Shown: positions 24,088-38,943 of the stretch, piece after piece
Layout: the number at the start of each line of letters is the position of its first letter
Position numbering within the stretch: the stretch's first letter is position 1
NCBI GenBank assembly: GCA_023231475.1
Contig: JALJEE010001228.1
Coordinates: 57,313-121,312 of the forward strand
Source of the DNA: Seison nebaliae
Taxonomy: Eukaryota > Rotifera > Pararotatoria > Seisonacea > Seisonidae
Length of the DNA stretch: 64,000 nt
Reading direction: 5' to 3'
Program-made: the position numbers and the translations under genes
Notes under the pieces: model-generated
Database searches by the model: none
What the model saw: only the letters and a program-made list of their open reading frames with translations
Told to the model about the DNA's origin: nothing

Positions 24088-27000
24088 TTTTATATCGTCG
24101 ATTTTATTATTCTCCGTTTGGAATATGGTAATATTTTTGTTTTAAGTGTAACTGCTTTAACTTCTTAAACCTTTTTCATGTACACTTTCTTGTCTGTATG
24201 TATTGTTCGAGAGGGTTACAATTCAAGTTAGACCTAACTTGTTACACTCATAACATACGATAGGAGGAATGCTTATTGATTCTCGCTGTAGTCTCTTGTC
24301 TTATGGCATTAAGAAATGATTTATCTGAAGTTAAACAGTTATTATCATCAATTCCATCATGACGATTCACATTATGAAGGTAACATCGATGTATCAACAC
24401 TTTCATTTCAACAAATTAGGGCATTCACTTAACTCCATTTCTTAAGAAACTTTCAAATTATAAATTATAATTATATAATTGAGATTAGAGACATGTAATT
24501 CTTAATTAAAGTTCTACTTCGAAATTAATTACAATTTTCTATATCTGTACGAATTAAAAATTTCTGATAATAATCGATATGTCGAATGTTATTCTCTCCA
24601 CCAATTTATTCAGTTGACGTAATAAAGAAGAAAAAAATTTGATTAACAATTTCGACAAGATTGGTAGAGAATGTCCTCGAATTTCACATCGGAGAACTGA
24701 GCGAAAGTGAAGAAGGAGAAAATGTCCTCAAGTTAAGTATCGAATGGGAATATACCTAATAATCGATCATACGGAAGGCGAACTATTTAGTTGAACAGAT
24801 GAATCGAATCAGCTCAACCGACATAATATGAAGTATTCGAGTAATGAATGCAATTGGTCATACTACCACCTGAAATATGTCATAGAAAGGCAAGTAGATA
24901 AATGGTTCTCTTCTCCGATTATTTTACTTGGTGTGTCAGGTACTAATCCTATAGTTCCAATGGTAACTTCGTCTGTCTAGATGTATGTGGAAGTAGGAAG
25001 AGGACAGATAGGAAGAATGGGGACGACCTTCCATTCTTATTTATTCTATTCAATTCGATTATGGTAATGAGGAGAATGAGCGAATAAGGTGAAATAACGA
25101 TTAGACAAGTGAATGGCCGATTATTATCTGAAATGACATTCAATTATCTCCTAACATATAATTGATTGATGAGCTAACTAGTAGTAGTGTAGTCGTCTGA
25201 GTAGATAAGTATAATTTTTCTATTAAATCTTCTCCTAAATTAGGAAAGTTAAAATTGAATACATTGTATCAGAAGATTCATAGTTCAAATAAATCGAATT
25301 CGTCTTCTACAATCCATTATCTGGATGAGTTTGAAAGAAGAAAGTTGTAAGTAAAAGAATGCGTGTGAGATGAAGGAATATCCTTATCATTTTTCTTCTC
25401 ACTTCTCCTTTGGAGGATAATGATGATGAATGATGATCCTGGAATTATTCGACAATATCATCTTCGACAACTGTCTCGGATGGGAGAAAGGATAGTCGAC
25501 TTAAAGAACCTAATCAACACCAATCATCTCATTGTTTATGGAATTTCATAAAAGAAACATTTTCACATTAGTCAGATGGAGTTTGATTCAATTGCTACTC
25601 CCATTGTAATTCCTTTCCACTCTTTCTTTCATCTTTGTGTTATTCTCACATTCATATTAGATTCTAATCATTTTCTATTATGTTCCATTAAACTTACGTA
25701 ACTGTTTTCGTTTCTCATTGAGAGTTGAGAAGAGAATGAGTATAAATAGAAGAACTGATTCGAGATTAATTTCTGGTGGAATATCTTTCTTTTTATCTAT
25801 CTATCTGACTCAATTGGAACAAAAGACGAAAATGTTTTAAAAGAAAATGATATATTGATTTATCGTCGACGAATAATAATAGGAAATGTATTTTGACAAA
25901 CATGTCCATATTACTGAAGAATTGATGAAAAGAATGAAGAGGAGAAATGATTTACGTCTCTCAGTGGAAACCCGATTTTTTTAAAAAAAAAATAAAACTA
26001 TAATAAATTCTAATATTGATATAATTATAGTGATTCCATTGTTGGGCTATTTGAAAGATTTATTGATGCAAATAATCAATTCTTCAATTTCATTAAACGA
26101 GGAGAAGAAGAAAAGATGCTTTTTCGTTTCAAGTTGAATTTTCGTAAATTGATGAAACTGAACGGGAAAATCATCCGAATACATATAATTTCCATATAAT
26201 TGTTACAATTGTTTTTTGAGATTGCTTTTACGTAACGTGATACATTGGAGTGAATGGGGGGAAGAAAGCGGACACTCATTAATTAGGGTGATCGAGGAAG
26301 GATTTCTTCTGAAATTTAATTTAATTATAAAAATTTATTGTTGATGTGATATTGGGGAGGAATGTATGAAAGAGAAATAATTTATGATTAATGTGGAAAT
26401 GAAAAGAACACTAATTACAATTCATTCGTTATTCTTTCGATATTTGTTGTTCTTGTTCATATGATAATCATCTAATCGTCGATATGAATTAAGTGAAAAT
26501 AAATGTATTCTATTCTTTGAACGAGAATAACGTTCCTATCTCACGAATTGATGGGAGATAATAGAAATAGAAATGGATAAATTGTCGCTCCACAATCACT
26601 GCAATGGAGGCAAGGACGGGAGGGACTGGGTTGAATATGAAAATGTTTGGGTATAAATTGAATTATTTCTTATCTCATTTATCCTTTAAACAAACTGATG
26701 AGTAGTAATGGAATGGAATATACAGTTCATGTTTTCTCTTAATTTTCATCTCAATTATCCATTGACGGTTCCGCATTATCGCCTACCATTCTGGACTAAC
26801 TTGCTCTTTAATAATTGAACGATTGTTTCTCCAATTCGACACAATGATGATTATGTACAGATCAATGGTGGAAGAGTAGTCTCATTCCTCGGACGAATGT
26901 GAAGTGTATGATAAATGTTTCGTGAAGTTATTGACATGAAGGAGAATTGTTAACAAAACGGAAATTGAGGAAGACCGAACAAAAAGTAAACGTCCAACGG

Positions 27001-27550
27001 TTCTTTCTTGCTAGTGGAATTGTCAAGTAAATAATAATAGAAGATATGAGGAGTGTTTATTAGAATGAGAAAGTGGATAATGAGGGAGGGGAGGGGTGAG
27101 GTTGAACGTAAACAATGAGCTTGACCGAATGAGTGTTAAGAAATAGTTTTCCAGGAAGATTTGAGCAAATGGTGAGAATGAATAATAATAATAATAATAA
27201 TATGACTAAAGATAATAATGGGGAGGATAAGTAATATTTGGAGAGAAGTGATATTCGTCATAATCGTCATCAGTAGCAAGATAGTGAGAAGTAACTAATT
27301 CATATGATTTATTGTATAATTCATGTAAATTAATAATTAAATGGGGGGAGGAAAATAATTATATATTTCACATTTTTTGGATAAATGTTATGCAGATATG
27401 GATATGTCTTCCCGCAGTCATCGCACATACACATGCGGACAGGAATGCCGATGCCGTTTGTTCGATGAGCAGCGGATACATCCGCATAAGGGAACGATAG
27501 AATGTTACGTTCGGATGCGTGTACTTTGTGGATGTGAAGAGTGGATATTG

Positions 27551-27592
27551 GGGTGTATGTGTGTGTGTGCGCGTGCGTGTGTATGTGTGATG
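27551..27592 (+). repeat. TG-rich microsatellite
   Basis: An imperfect alternating purine-pyrimidine run (TGTGTGTG with GCGCG and ATG interruptions). The open frames that cross it on both strands are by-products of the repeat. Confidence 0.8.
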
Positions 27593-29200
27593 GATGTGAA
27601 TATAGATACATGGAAGAACAGGAGAACAACAGGCGGAATGTCAATATGGCAATAGAATGGCAATGTAACGTATAGTGAGAGTATGTGCAATACTTGGAAA
27701 TTTAGATGAGATTCGTCAACGAACAAATTAATAGTATATAAATACATATAATGTAAGAGATGAAACAATATCCGATATGACGATAATGAGAAGTTACGGC
27801 GACGCGCTCTTTCGCCAATTAGAATAGTAGAGAATGGAATTTGTGAACAGTTGAAATGTATTTAGACTAATCAAAAGAGTAAAGTATAAATGAAATTAGA
27901 TGTATAATGTTTTCTTATCTAGAAATTTCCTAGAAATATTTATGCAAAGAAATTAAATGTATTAGTCAAAGCATAATGTTGTATTTACTTTAATTTATTT
28001 TTATATTCATCAATTCTTCACTTATGCTCCTCTCGTTCGTCCGTAGTCAATGGGCTCAGTGCTTAATGCAAAAATGAATGAACTGATAGCGTTCTCTCTT
28101 ATCATCAGACGATTGCAATGTGCATTCATGAAAACATAAATGGAATGAGTAGAAGCAAACTTTCTTCCTCCTATTCTCTGATTAGAAGTTGATGCCGCCG
28201 TTATTGTTAGTCTTGTGATGGAGAAGCTGAAGTTGATTGTTATTATTGTTATTATCGAAATTAGACGATGTCCCGTCATCAATTTGTATTGTCGAACGAT
28301 TTCCTTCTACCTTCTTCTTCTTCTTTTTCATCATCAATACATCGATTATTTGCCCTTCCAGCAATGCCGTGCTCAATGATGCTCTAATCGATTATGCATA
28401 GCGAAGATGAAAAGTTAATTGAAATGAATGTAATGTAAGTTGAAGGATGCATATTTTATGTTGCCTCTCCAGTCTTTCCTGATCTTTTTCCATTACCATT
28501 TCTAGTTTTCGTTTTGTTGAAACTTTTTAAAGTTTCTCTGAGAATTGATTATATCATACTATCATCGATTAACTGTTCCCTCAGTTTCCATCATCAATAT
28601 TCCCCCAACTCCACCCGCTGCTCCTCTTGCTATTCTCATTAGCATTCTTCTCCCACTACAATCTTTTTCTTCCAGCTGAACATTCTTCTTCACGTAAACT
28701 ACTTCATGCAAACATCAGAAACATAAGTTCTTCTCACTCTAAGTATCATTAGTCTTTATCAGTCTTACCTTCCCAACATCATTCTCACATGGTGATGACG
28801 GAAAATAAAATTTAAAAATTACCAGAAACTCTAGTTGATGGAAAATTCGGAGATGCATCCATCCATTCGAAAAGAGACTCAGAACGAAAACTGGAAATAT
28901 TTCTACAAATAAAACGTCGAAAGAATCAGTTGATGTTGTTATCATATTCCTCGATCTTATCACTATCAAATGCATTATTGTTTATGACAGAAAGTGACAT
29001 GAGAGCTATTCCATTTTATTTTTCTTACTCTTCTTATATAATCCTGTTGATTGACTGACTAATAGTGAATTAATCATCAAATCGACAAACTTCCTCAAAT
29101 CATGATTCACTATCAAACTGAATCTGTTGGTCCTTCTATCCCATCATCGAAACATCATTGCGGCCTTAGCACAACGAAATGTAAATTCAAAATTTTGGAA

Positions 29201-32077
<2,877 letters not shown>

Positions 32078-33015
32078 TGATATTTGAGATCATTGAGATC
32101 TTCGACAATTCGAATAAATTCTCCATTTTCTTTCCTATTCACAATCCTTTTTTAACTATCGTCCTCCTCTTTATTCTCTTCTATTCCTCCTTCATCCTTT
32201 TTTCCATTATTCTATCGGAAAAAAAGAACCAACATCTGTACAATCCATTATGGTTTCGATTTAATTTAATTGTCAATCATTTCCGAAACTATCGTAGTGG
32301 TAATGTTCTTCCACATTACATTTTACCACCACATACTCCTCTTCATTTATAACACACACAATAACATGAAATTGTAATTAGCTTAATAAAGTCGACCCGA
32401 TTCGTCACCATCTAATTTTAACATAACTTTTCTTCCTTCATCTAGATTTCCTCTATCGACCGAAAGTGTACAATCTACGTCGCCAATCGACAGCGCCAAT
32501 ACAATTGCCAGTACTCTCGTTAATACTGACCACAACTCTATTTACAATTCTACTTCACCAATGAAACAAATGATGTTTGAATGAATTCAAAGTTATGTGG
32601 AAAAGTTGAACTCTTCAAAAATATCAAATTGAACCGTCCGATAGATTTTATTTCTTTGGTAACGTAAACTTTCTTCCGCTAACACATGAACACACAATTA
32701 ACTTTCTTTTCTCGTATTTATATATTTCCTTCATATTTCTCACGAAACTGAATGTACATAAATCGTCATTGCAGGAATTTCACTTTCTTCATTAATTTTT
32801 ATAGCGTTTCCTATTCAATTTCTTATTCAATTCTCAAATAGTATATGAAATCTTTACCCTTTCAAATCTCTCTCTTTCTTTCTTTCTTTCATCTAATTCA
32901 TTTCCATTTCGTTCACATGGAAACGGGATAAGGAGAAGAAGGTCGCTTATGTGCTCCTCTCCAGAAATCACGTCGATTGTCCATTCTCCTCTTTTGTTTC
33001 TTTGTCCGCCCTCCA
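32078..33015. other. intergenic
   Basis: 3' flank of the esterase gene and 5' flank of the ankyrin gene. It is pyrimidine-rich on the plus strand, with CTTT repeats around 32868-32892. I see no gene or structured RNA here. Confidence 0.45.
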
Positions 33016-34663
33016 ATGGGTATCGATTTGAAAAAACTTGGTAAAAGTTGTCATCCTCGACTCATCGAAACACCGAAAAGAAATGAAGAAGAAAGGAAGA
33101 CTTTGGTTAATTTTAAACAATTTGATTCATTTACTTTTCTTTATTTTCGATTTGACCTCTCTACGACTCCCTCATCATGTTTCGCATGAATCCCACTCAC
33201 TTCATATCTCTCAAGCAGAAAGTGATTATTCATTTTTCCCTCAATCTTCTCAATTAGATGTAACTTGCATATTCTTTCTAATTTCCGTTCTTCACTAATT
33301 TCCACTCTCCTCCCTAGTACAATGAAATACTTCGATTGATCGAAGAAGGTCAAACATTAAAATTGATGGGAAAGTTGGATAAGGAAGATATTGAACAATT
33401 ACAGAAAGAAGTTGGACAAATCTCTCTATATCCATCAATTCTTGTGAAATGTTTAGGACAAACCATTTCTGATTTATGCCATCGAGAAACAAAGTGGAAA
33501 TGCCGTTAAATATTTACTTGATCGAAATATCATTTTGGAGAAGAAGTGGCTCGTTATAAATCACATTTCTATTTCGAAATTATTCGAATTTCATTATTTT
33601 AGGGAGAGAATTGGCCAGTACCAAAATCAGCTTATGAATACGCCATGGAATTAGGAGATCGAGATATGATTAATTTAGTTGAAACTCGTGGAAGAGACGT
33701 TAAATTCATTTAAATCACATTCTCAATTCACACACAAATTAGGAAATTGACGTGGATTGGAGAAGAACTTTGGGTACTGGCAAAATTGAATTGGTGGTCG
33801 AATGGTTATTGTCACATCAGCTGAATCCATTAGACCGACAACAAATTGTTATTCTACTCTCTTAATCATCTTTAACAAAGTAATTATATAATAATAATAT
33901 AAACAAGTTGAATTCAGGTTTCTTCTTTCTCGTTCAACGAGGAATGATACAAATGGTTGATAATTTCCTTTCGGCATTTCCTTTAAATATCGAAATGAGA
34001 AATGAAAAAGTTCTTTAATTTAAATCTCTCTTTGTTATCTTCACATTCCATTTTCCATCACTTTAGGCTAATACACCGTTACATGAAGCTATTGCTAGAG
34101 GTAATACAAATACAGCTCAATTTCTGATATTTCGAGGGGCTGATATTCATGCGTTGGGAGAATATGGAACTCCAATCATCACAACTGTACATTACGACGG
34201 AGTGTCAGAAGATATAACTCGATTATTATTAGACAAAGGAGCCGACATATCAGTTCGTCATCGAGATTATGTTCATTCAAATTATTTTATAACTGACAAC
34301 TGTATTATTATTGAAGCCGAATTTAAGTTTAAGAGAATATTGTGTAGAGAATAATCGTGTGAAAATGAAACAAATAATTGACGACTACATTATCAAGTTG
34401 GTGTCAGAAGGTAAATTAGGAAAGTTGGAATATCTCGCTGCCAACGGTTACAAACAATTGAATGTGAAGAGTAAGGTGTCTTTATTTATTTGTGAAAAAA
34501 AAACTCAACATTTTTATGGGGAATTATTTAGTTGCGTAGAACGAGTCGAGATTTGGCAGTTGAGAGGAATCAACCGAAAATTGTGAAATTGCTAGATACG
34601 TTGGCAATGGAGGAGGAAGTGAACAAGACGAAGATGAATTACGGGAAACGATATCTTCAATAG
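33016..34663 (+). CDS. ankyrin-repeat protein, nine exons
   Basis: Nine exons join to 358 residues: 33016-33105, 33318-33410, 33457-33552, 33603-33698, 33743-33847, 33908-34009, 34067-34270, 34317-34475 and 34532-34663. Every intron falls between codons (phase 0), and most are 44-70 nt. Ankyrin-type helices are recognisable as KPFLIYAIEKQSGNAVKYLL, SAYEYAMELGDRDMINLVE, ANTPLHEAIARGNTNTAQFL followed by IFRGADIHALG, and DITRLLLDKGADIS. Weaker repeats follow to the C-terminus (TSRDLAVERNQPKIVKLL). There is no membrane segment or enzymatic motif, so a protein-binding scaffold is the natural reading; the partner is unknown. The stop codon at 34661-34663 lies inside the coding end of the convergent carboxypeptidase gene, so the two reading frames share 7 bases. 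Confidence 0.8.
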
Positions 34664-35985
34664 GGAGAGTCACGTTTGATATATCCATAAAAACAGTAAT
34701 AATTATGAATTGTAGCACATAAATTCTTTCCTAGTAATCTATAACTGTCTTCTGTATATGGGATTCTTGTCTTCCCTACTAAATATGAGAAGAAAGAAAC
34801 TTCTAATGTGTAACAATGACATTTTTCGTCAAGCACGCCACCTAATGTTCGTCTTCCAGTTCCTAATTTAATTGCATCTCGATTAAATGAAGTATTAGTT
34901 AAAGAAAAATCTTCTGCTTGATCACAGAGTAATTTTGGTAAGATTCCATGTTGACTTGCTTTCTTCCCGTCTTCATACGCATTACCATACATAAAACCAT
35001 TCATTAGAGTTGAATGTGCGTGAATGTCGATGTAGAAATCAGGTTTGTGAGTTGGCGGTCCATTTAACACTAACTGTTTCGCTGCCCATAATTCTGGATG
35101 TATATTCTTCAACGGATCTTGCCACACTCGATTCAAATCGACACCTGGTAACGAACATCTGTAATTGCCCAAACATACACCGTCAGGATTCATCATTGGG
35201 ATAATTTTGAAAATGACATGTTCTCTCAATAATCTGGCTCGTGGATCATTTGACACCAGAAATTTTATCGCTCCTTCCATAACGAATGAAGACGGTGTCT
35301 CACCAGGATGTATTCGGGCAGTTAAAAATACCACATGTTTTTCATTAGTTCCATGAAATAAAGACGGTGCCGCAATTATTAATAAATCGATTGTTCTCTT
35401 TTGATTTGTGCTTAGTTCAAGTGCTGTTCGTCGAAGACATGGTAATTCCAATTCTTCCAATCGTTCCAGGAAATATTGAAGATCTCTATAGGTATAAGGA
35501 TAACAATAAGCGAAGGAATATTTGTCTTTCGGATTGTCGAAACAGAATACGAAAGTCATCACATAATTCTTCTTATGATCAGGACATCGATAATAAAATG
35601 AATGTTTCGTCGGTATTCTCTGCCAATGTGGTCGAGAAGTAGAAAAGACCATCGGTGCCATTCCTTCACGATAAAGGGATTTGCTTTTGCTGAAATTGAC
35701 AATATTAAGAATCACCGATTGCTTCATTGTCGTATTCTCTACGGTGAAATAAAACCATACTCTAAATCGGGAATTAGCGGTATCCGGTCGAATGAAAAGA
35801 TCATATTCATTCTCACAAATATAGTCAACACGACCAAGATTGCCACACTCAAAATTCGCATCAAATATCAAGTCCCCAGGTCGAGGTCCACCTTTCCAAC
35901 TTGGTGGAATAATTGCCACTTTATGTAAATTTCCTGGACTCTCTGAAGTATCGATAATACTACTACTTCTCCAATTCGATTCCAT
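34657..35985 (-). CDS. AGBL4: cytosolic carboxypeptidase 6-like (AGBL4-type tubulin deglutamylase), intronless
   Basis: M14 zinc carboxypeptidase of the CCP/Nna1 group, which shortens glutamate chains on tubulin and other proteins. Single exon of 442 residues. The N-terminal CCP domain is clear: FECGNLGRVDYICENEYDLF, IRPDTANSRFRVWFYFTVEN, NFSKSKSLYREGMAPMVFST. Zinc ligands are His226 and Glu229 in ARIHPGETPSSF and His322 in YIDIHAHS; the catalytic glutamate is Glu395 in CYTLEVSFFS. The substrate-site MNPDGV and NYRCSLPGVDLNR are intact. The match is closest to vertebrate AGBL4/CCP6, from which it differs by lacking the long C-terminal tail. The absence of introns is unusual for this family and for this locus. 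All active-site residues are present, so it is likely functional. Confidence 0.93.
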   Translation of the reverse strand: MESNWRSSSIIDTSESPGNLHKVAIIPPSWKGGPRPGDLIFDANFECGNLGRVDYICENEYDLFIRPDTANSRFRVWFYFTVENTTMKQSVILNIVNFSKSKSLYREGMAPMVFSTSRPHWQRIPTKHSFYYRCPDHKKNYVMTFVFCFDNPKDKYSFAYCYPYTYRDLQYFLERLEELELPCLRRTALELSTNQKRTIDLLIIAAPSLFHGTNEKHVVFLTARIHPGETPSSFVMEGAIKFLVSNDPRARLLREHVIFKIIPMMNPDGVCLGNYRCSLPGVDLNRVWQDPLKNIHPELWAAKQLVLNGPPTHKPDFYIDIHAHSTLMNGFMYGNAYEDGKKASQHGILPKLLCDQAEDFSLTNTSFNRDAIKLGTGRRTLGGVLDEKCHCYTLEVSFFSYLVGKTRIPYTEDSYRLLGKNLCATIHNYYCFYGYIKRDSPY

Positions 35986-36375
35986 CTCCCAGTAAACAAT
36001 GTTACCTTATCAACGGATTGGTGCTAACAGAATTCAGGTAGAATAACACAAAAATTTATTGGCAATATATAGCCGAGTAATTTAGTAGACTATTCTTTAA
36101 AAGTTGAGCCAATGAAGTTGAAGGCCAAAACTGAACTAACTTCTGTGACCCTAAGAAAACCATATGCGTTTCTAATATCCTCGAAATGCGTAAGTCAAAT
36201 TCACTTTACATTAGATTTATTATACAAGAGGAATGAGTGTGAACGATTTCGAAATTTGAATAAAAAGAGAAACTGTTCACGATCAACAATTGGGAAACAA
36301 TTAGGAAAACTTAAAAATAAAAAACTATAAAATAGAAAAATGAAACGGAAAATAAGAATGCCTCTCCATCATCTG

Positions 36376-36834
36376 TCAGTTAAAAACGGTTATTCCACAC
36401 AAGAATACGATGATCGTTATTGGATAACTGTATTGTCTTCTCACTGATAAATTGGAATTGGATGAAACTGTTCGTTTCAGTTTGTTAGCGGTCGGATAAG
36501 TTCGTTCGAATTTGAAAATTTTTCGTCTTCTACCGTCGGTTGCTGCTCGAATTTCGATTTGGAATTCTTTTCGGAACTGAATGTTGAAATCGGAATGTAT
36601 CCTCAACACATTTGAATCATGTCTCTGGAAAATATGATGTCTCAAATCTTTCCCATGATTTAAATGTTGATATCTAGAAAGTGATTGATTCACAAACGAA
36701 TTAATGAGTTTATTCCGAGATCCGATGATATTATACGTCTTCGACAACTCAACTAAAACTAAAAGAAATTTGATATGTTGGAAATTGAGAAAATATGAAA
36801 AACTTGTCATTAGGATATATTGAAGAAACTTCAT
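36376..36834 (-). CDS. small basic, possibly secreted protein, unidentified
   Basis: A 152-codon frame from ATG at 36834. The start MKFLQYILMTSFSYFLNF is hydrophobic and could be a signal peptide. A 45-nt stretch with GT and AG ends (beginning a few codons in) could be removed without changing frame, so two N-termini are possible. The remainder is basic, with RRRKIFKFERTYPTANKLKR, and ends in a hydrophobic segment (YPITIIVFLCGITVFN), so it may be membrane-anchored. No family recognised. Coding status is plausible but not proven. Confidence 0.35.
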   Translation of the reverse strand: MKFLQYILMTSFSYFLNFQHIKFLLVLVELSKTYNIIGSRNKLINSFVNQSLSRYQHLNHGKDLRHHIFQRHDSNVLRIHSDFNIQFRKEFQIEIRAATDGRRRKIFKFERTYPTANKLKRTVSSNSNLSVRRQYSYPITIIVFLCGITVFN

Positions 36835-37503
36835 AATGATAATAATGTGATGAATTGTCTCGAAACTCCTACAAATGAAAAACGATTTGAAAGAGATTTA
36901 AAGAAGGGATTCTTCCTGTCTCTAATGAAAAAACAACTCGGATATTCCACTTGAAACGATATTCCGACTAGTCTTGACTTTCTTGTTCTCCAACGGTAAT
37001 AATATGAGTGTGTTGCTAATTAATTCTCGTAAATTTTATTTTCCTTTTGTTCCACTTGATTTCTCGAACGCGCAAATTTCTCTAATATACAACGGTATCT
37101 CTCTATAAAACTTCCATAACATACGTCATTGTCTACGTCATCTTTTCCTATTTTATCTCTCGTCACTTCTACGACACAAGGAATAGCTAATGAAAATATC
37201 CAAAAAACCGTTAGTAATAATTTTTATGATCTACACGTATGGTTAAGTGAATCACAATACCGTTAATTATAATAGTATAATATTCAAATAAAATTAACTT
37301 ATATTGTACTATCGCCCAATTTTCGATGATCAAATTATCGGAAAAAGAGTTCAATGATAATAAATATAAATCTGACCGATGAGAGAATATGATGCACAAA
37401 GTATGTGTATCAATCTGAATTAATTTCCTTTAGAAATATTTTCAACGTTAGTTCTCACAGTGACTTCTTTAGAGGTTTGATATTGAAATTTTTTATTTTA
37501 TAG

Positions 37504-37795
37504 TTTTTGAAGATTGTATTACTGCTTATCCTTAAGAAATATTTTTATATCAGTCTGAAGACTAAGTTTCAGAAAATCCGAAAAAATTTCTTTCAGATAA
37601 TTCGAAAAGATTATAATTATTAAAAAATTAAGATTTTTTTTCAGATAATCAGAAAAAAATATTTAACATCAAAATTGAAACTTAAATTTTTCGGATTATT
37701 TGAAAAAAAATTCATTTTTCGATTAATGTTAGTTAGTCTTCAGACCGATAAAAAAAATATTTCCTTCTGATAAACTGTAGTACAATCGTTTTTGA
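37504..37795. mobile_element. MITE-like element with long imperfect inverted ends
   Basis: About 290 bases whose ends are inverted copies of each other over about 60 bases. The left arm reads GATTGTATTACTGCTTATC through TCTGAAGACTAA. The right arm's reverse complement reads GATTGTACTACAGTTTATC through TCTGAAGACTAA, with scattered mismatches. The interior has further TTCAGATAAT(T/C)-type copies in both senses, so nearly the whole unit folds back on itself. It has no coding capacity. This is the form of a miniature inverted-repeat transposable element; target duplications are not clear by eye. Confidence 0.6.
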
Positions 37796-38921
37796 ATTGC
37801 TTTGAATCTCGTAACTTTTCATTTAAAATTATCTTCATTCAGTTTTTATGGTTATCGGATTTATGGCTTATTTTATTCAATTTAAAACGTCAAATTGCAA
37901 TTATGTATGACAAAACTATAATTTGTGGAATTTGTGTGGAATTGACAACTTAATAAACAAGGGAAATGTTTAAGAATCATAAAATTTGAGTAAATTTAAA
38001 GAACGAAAATAAATTCGATTGAACAATATTATATCGATTAAAGAAAAGAAACTTTTAATTGTAAGTAAAATGAGTAGTAAGTGTATTGCACTTTAATTGT
38101 GGAAGATACAAGGAAATTTAGTTGTCGTTCTATAACAATATCAGTTTGAGTGATTAATCGATCAATTTGGAAGTTGGAAAAATGCCAAATCAATCAATTG
38201 GATCAAAGAAACGATAAAACTTCAAATGAAGACATATTGATAAAAGAGAAATATGAAAGAATCGATAATTCTCAAATGCCATAAGAAAATGTAGATGGAA
38301 GAGAGAACGAATGAATGATTAATAAGAAGTAGCTAAAATTTCAAAAAGAGTAAGAATTAAATTTGAATGAAAATGAAAAGAATTCAACGGATTTCTTATT
38401 CTCGTAATAAAATGAATATAAATAGGAGAGAGGTCGTTCTCACCGTCGTCCGCCCTTCAACTGCAGGATGTGAGTATTAGGAACAGTGAAAGGACAGCAG
38501 ACGTAGTTATGGAAATTTCAAAGTTTTTCTCATTCGAATTACTACATCCATTTTTGCCTCTTTCTATTTATTTTGGAATTAATTCGAATCATCTCCCATT
38601 TGCCGAAAGGCAACAAAATAATCTTTTTCAAAAAAGAGATATGATCAACTGAAATTTGGAACATCGTCTTTTTATAGTCTGAATCTGAAGATGGAGGTTG
38701 AAAAGGCAATTTCATTTCACCTTTTTGGAAATGCCGCATCCATTCTGATACAAATCCCCAGACCGTCACAATAGTCTTTCGTAAATGAATAAAAAAAAAA
38801 ACAAAATTTGTTTGTTGAATTTTAAGTTTGACCTTTCCCAATCTCCATTTTCTTCTCTTCTTCGTGATTTGCAGAAATGTTGAATTGGTGAAGGTAAAAG
38901 AAATGATTTGACATCTATGTC

Positions 38922-38943
38922 CCCACACACACACACACACTAT
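38922..38943. repeat. (AC)n microsatellite
   Basis: A perfect CACACA run of about 18-20 bases. Confidence 0.85.

Larger units (their letters stand above)
17949..29101. other. 11 kb gene-free interval upstream of the FoxF-like gene
   Basis: I find no convincing protein or RNA gene across this interval, while the rest of the window has a gene every 1-5 kb. It contains A/T-rich and purine-rich stretches (many GAAGAA, AATGAT and similar words, strongest at 24.6-27.2 kb), an AATAAT run near 27182 and a TG-rich run near 27556. Its position between a developmental transcription factor (start at 17948, minus) and the esterase gene (start near 29.1-29.2 kb, plus) suggests regulatory DNA, which is inference. 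The longest open frame with an ATG and even composition is 23779-24087 minus, listed separately. Confidence 0.5.

Noticed and set aside
27312-27768. Overlapping open frames on both strands around 27.3-27.8 kb
   Set aside because: They arise from a TG-rich microsatellite and lack any protein-like signature.
28182-28376. Lysine- and asparagine-run frame on minus strand
   Set aside because: Made of AAG and AAT trinucleotide repeats; no conserved content.
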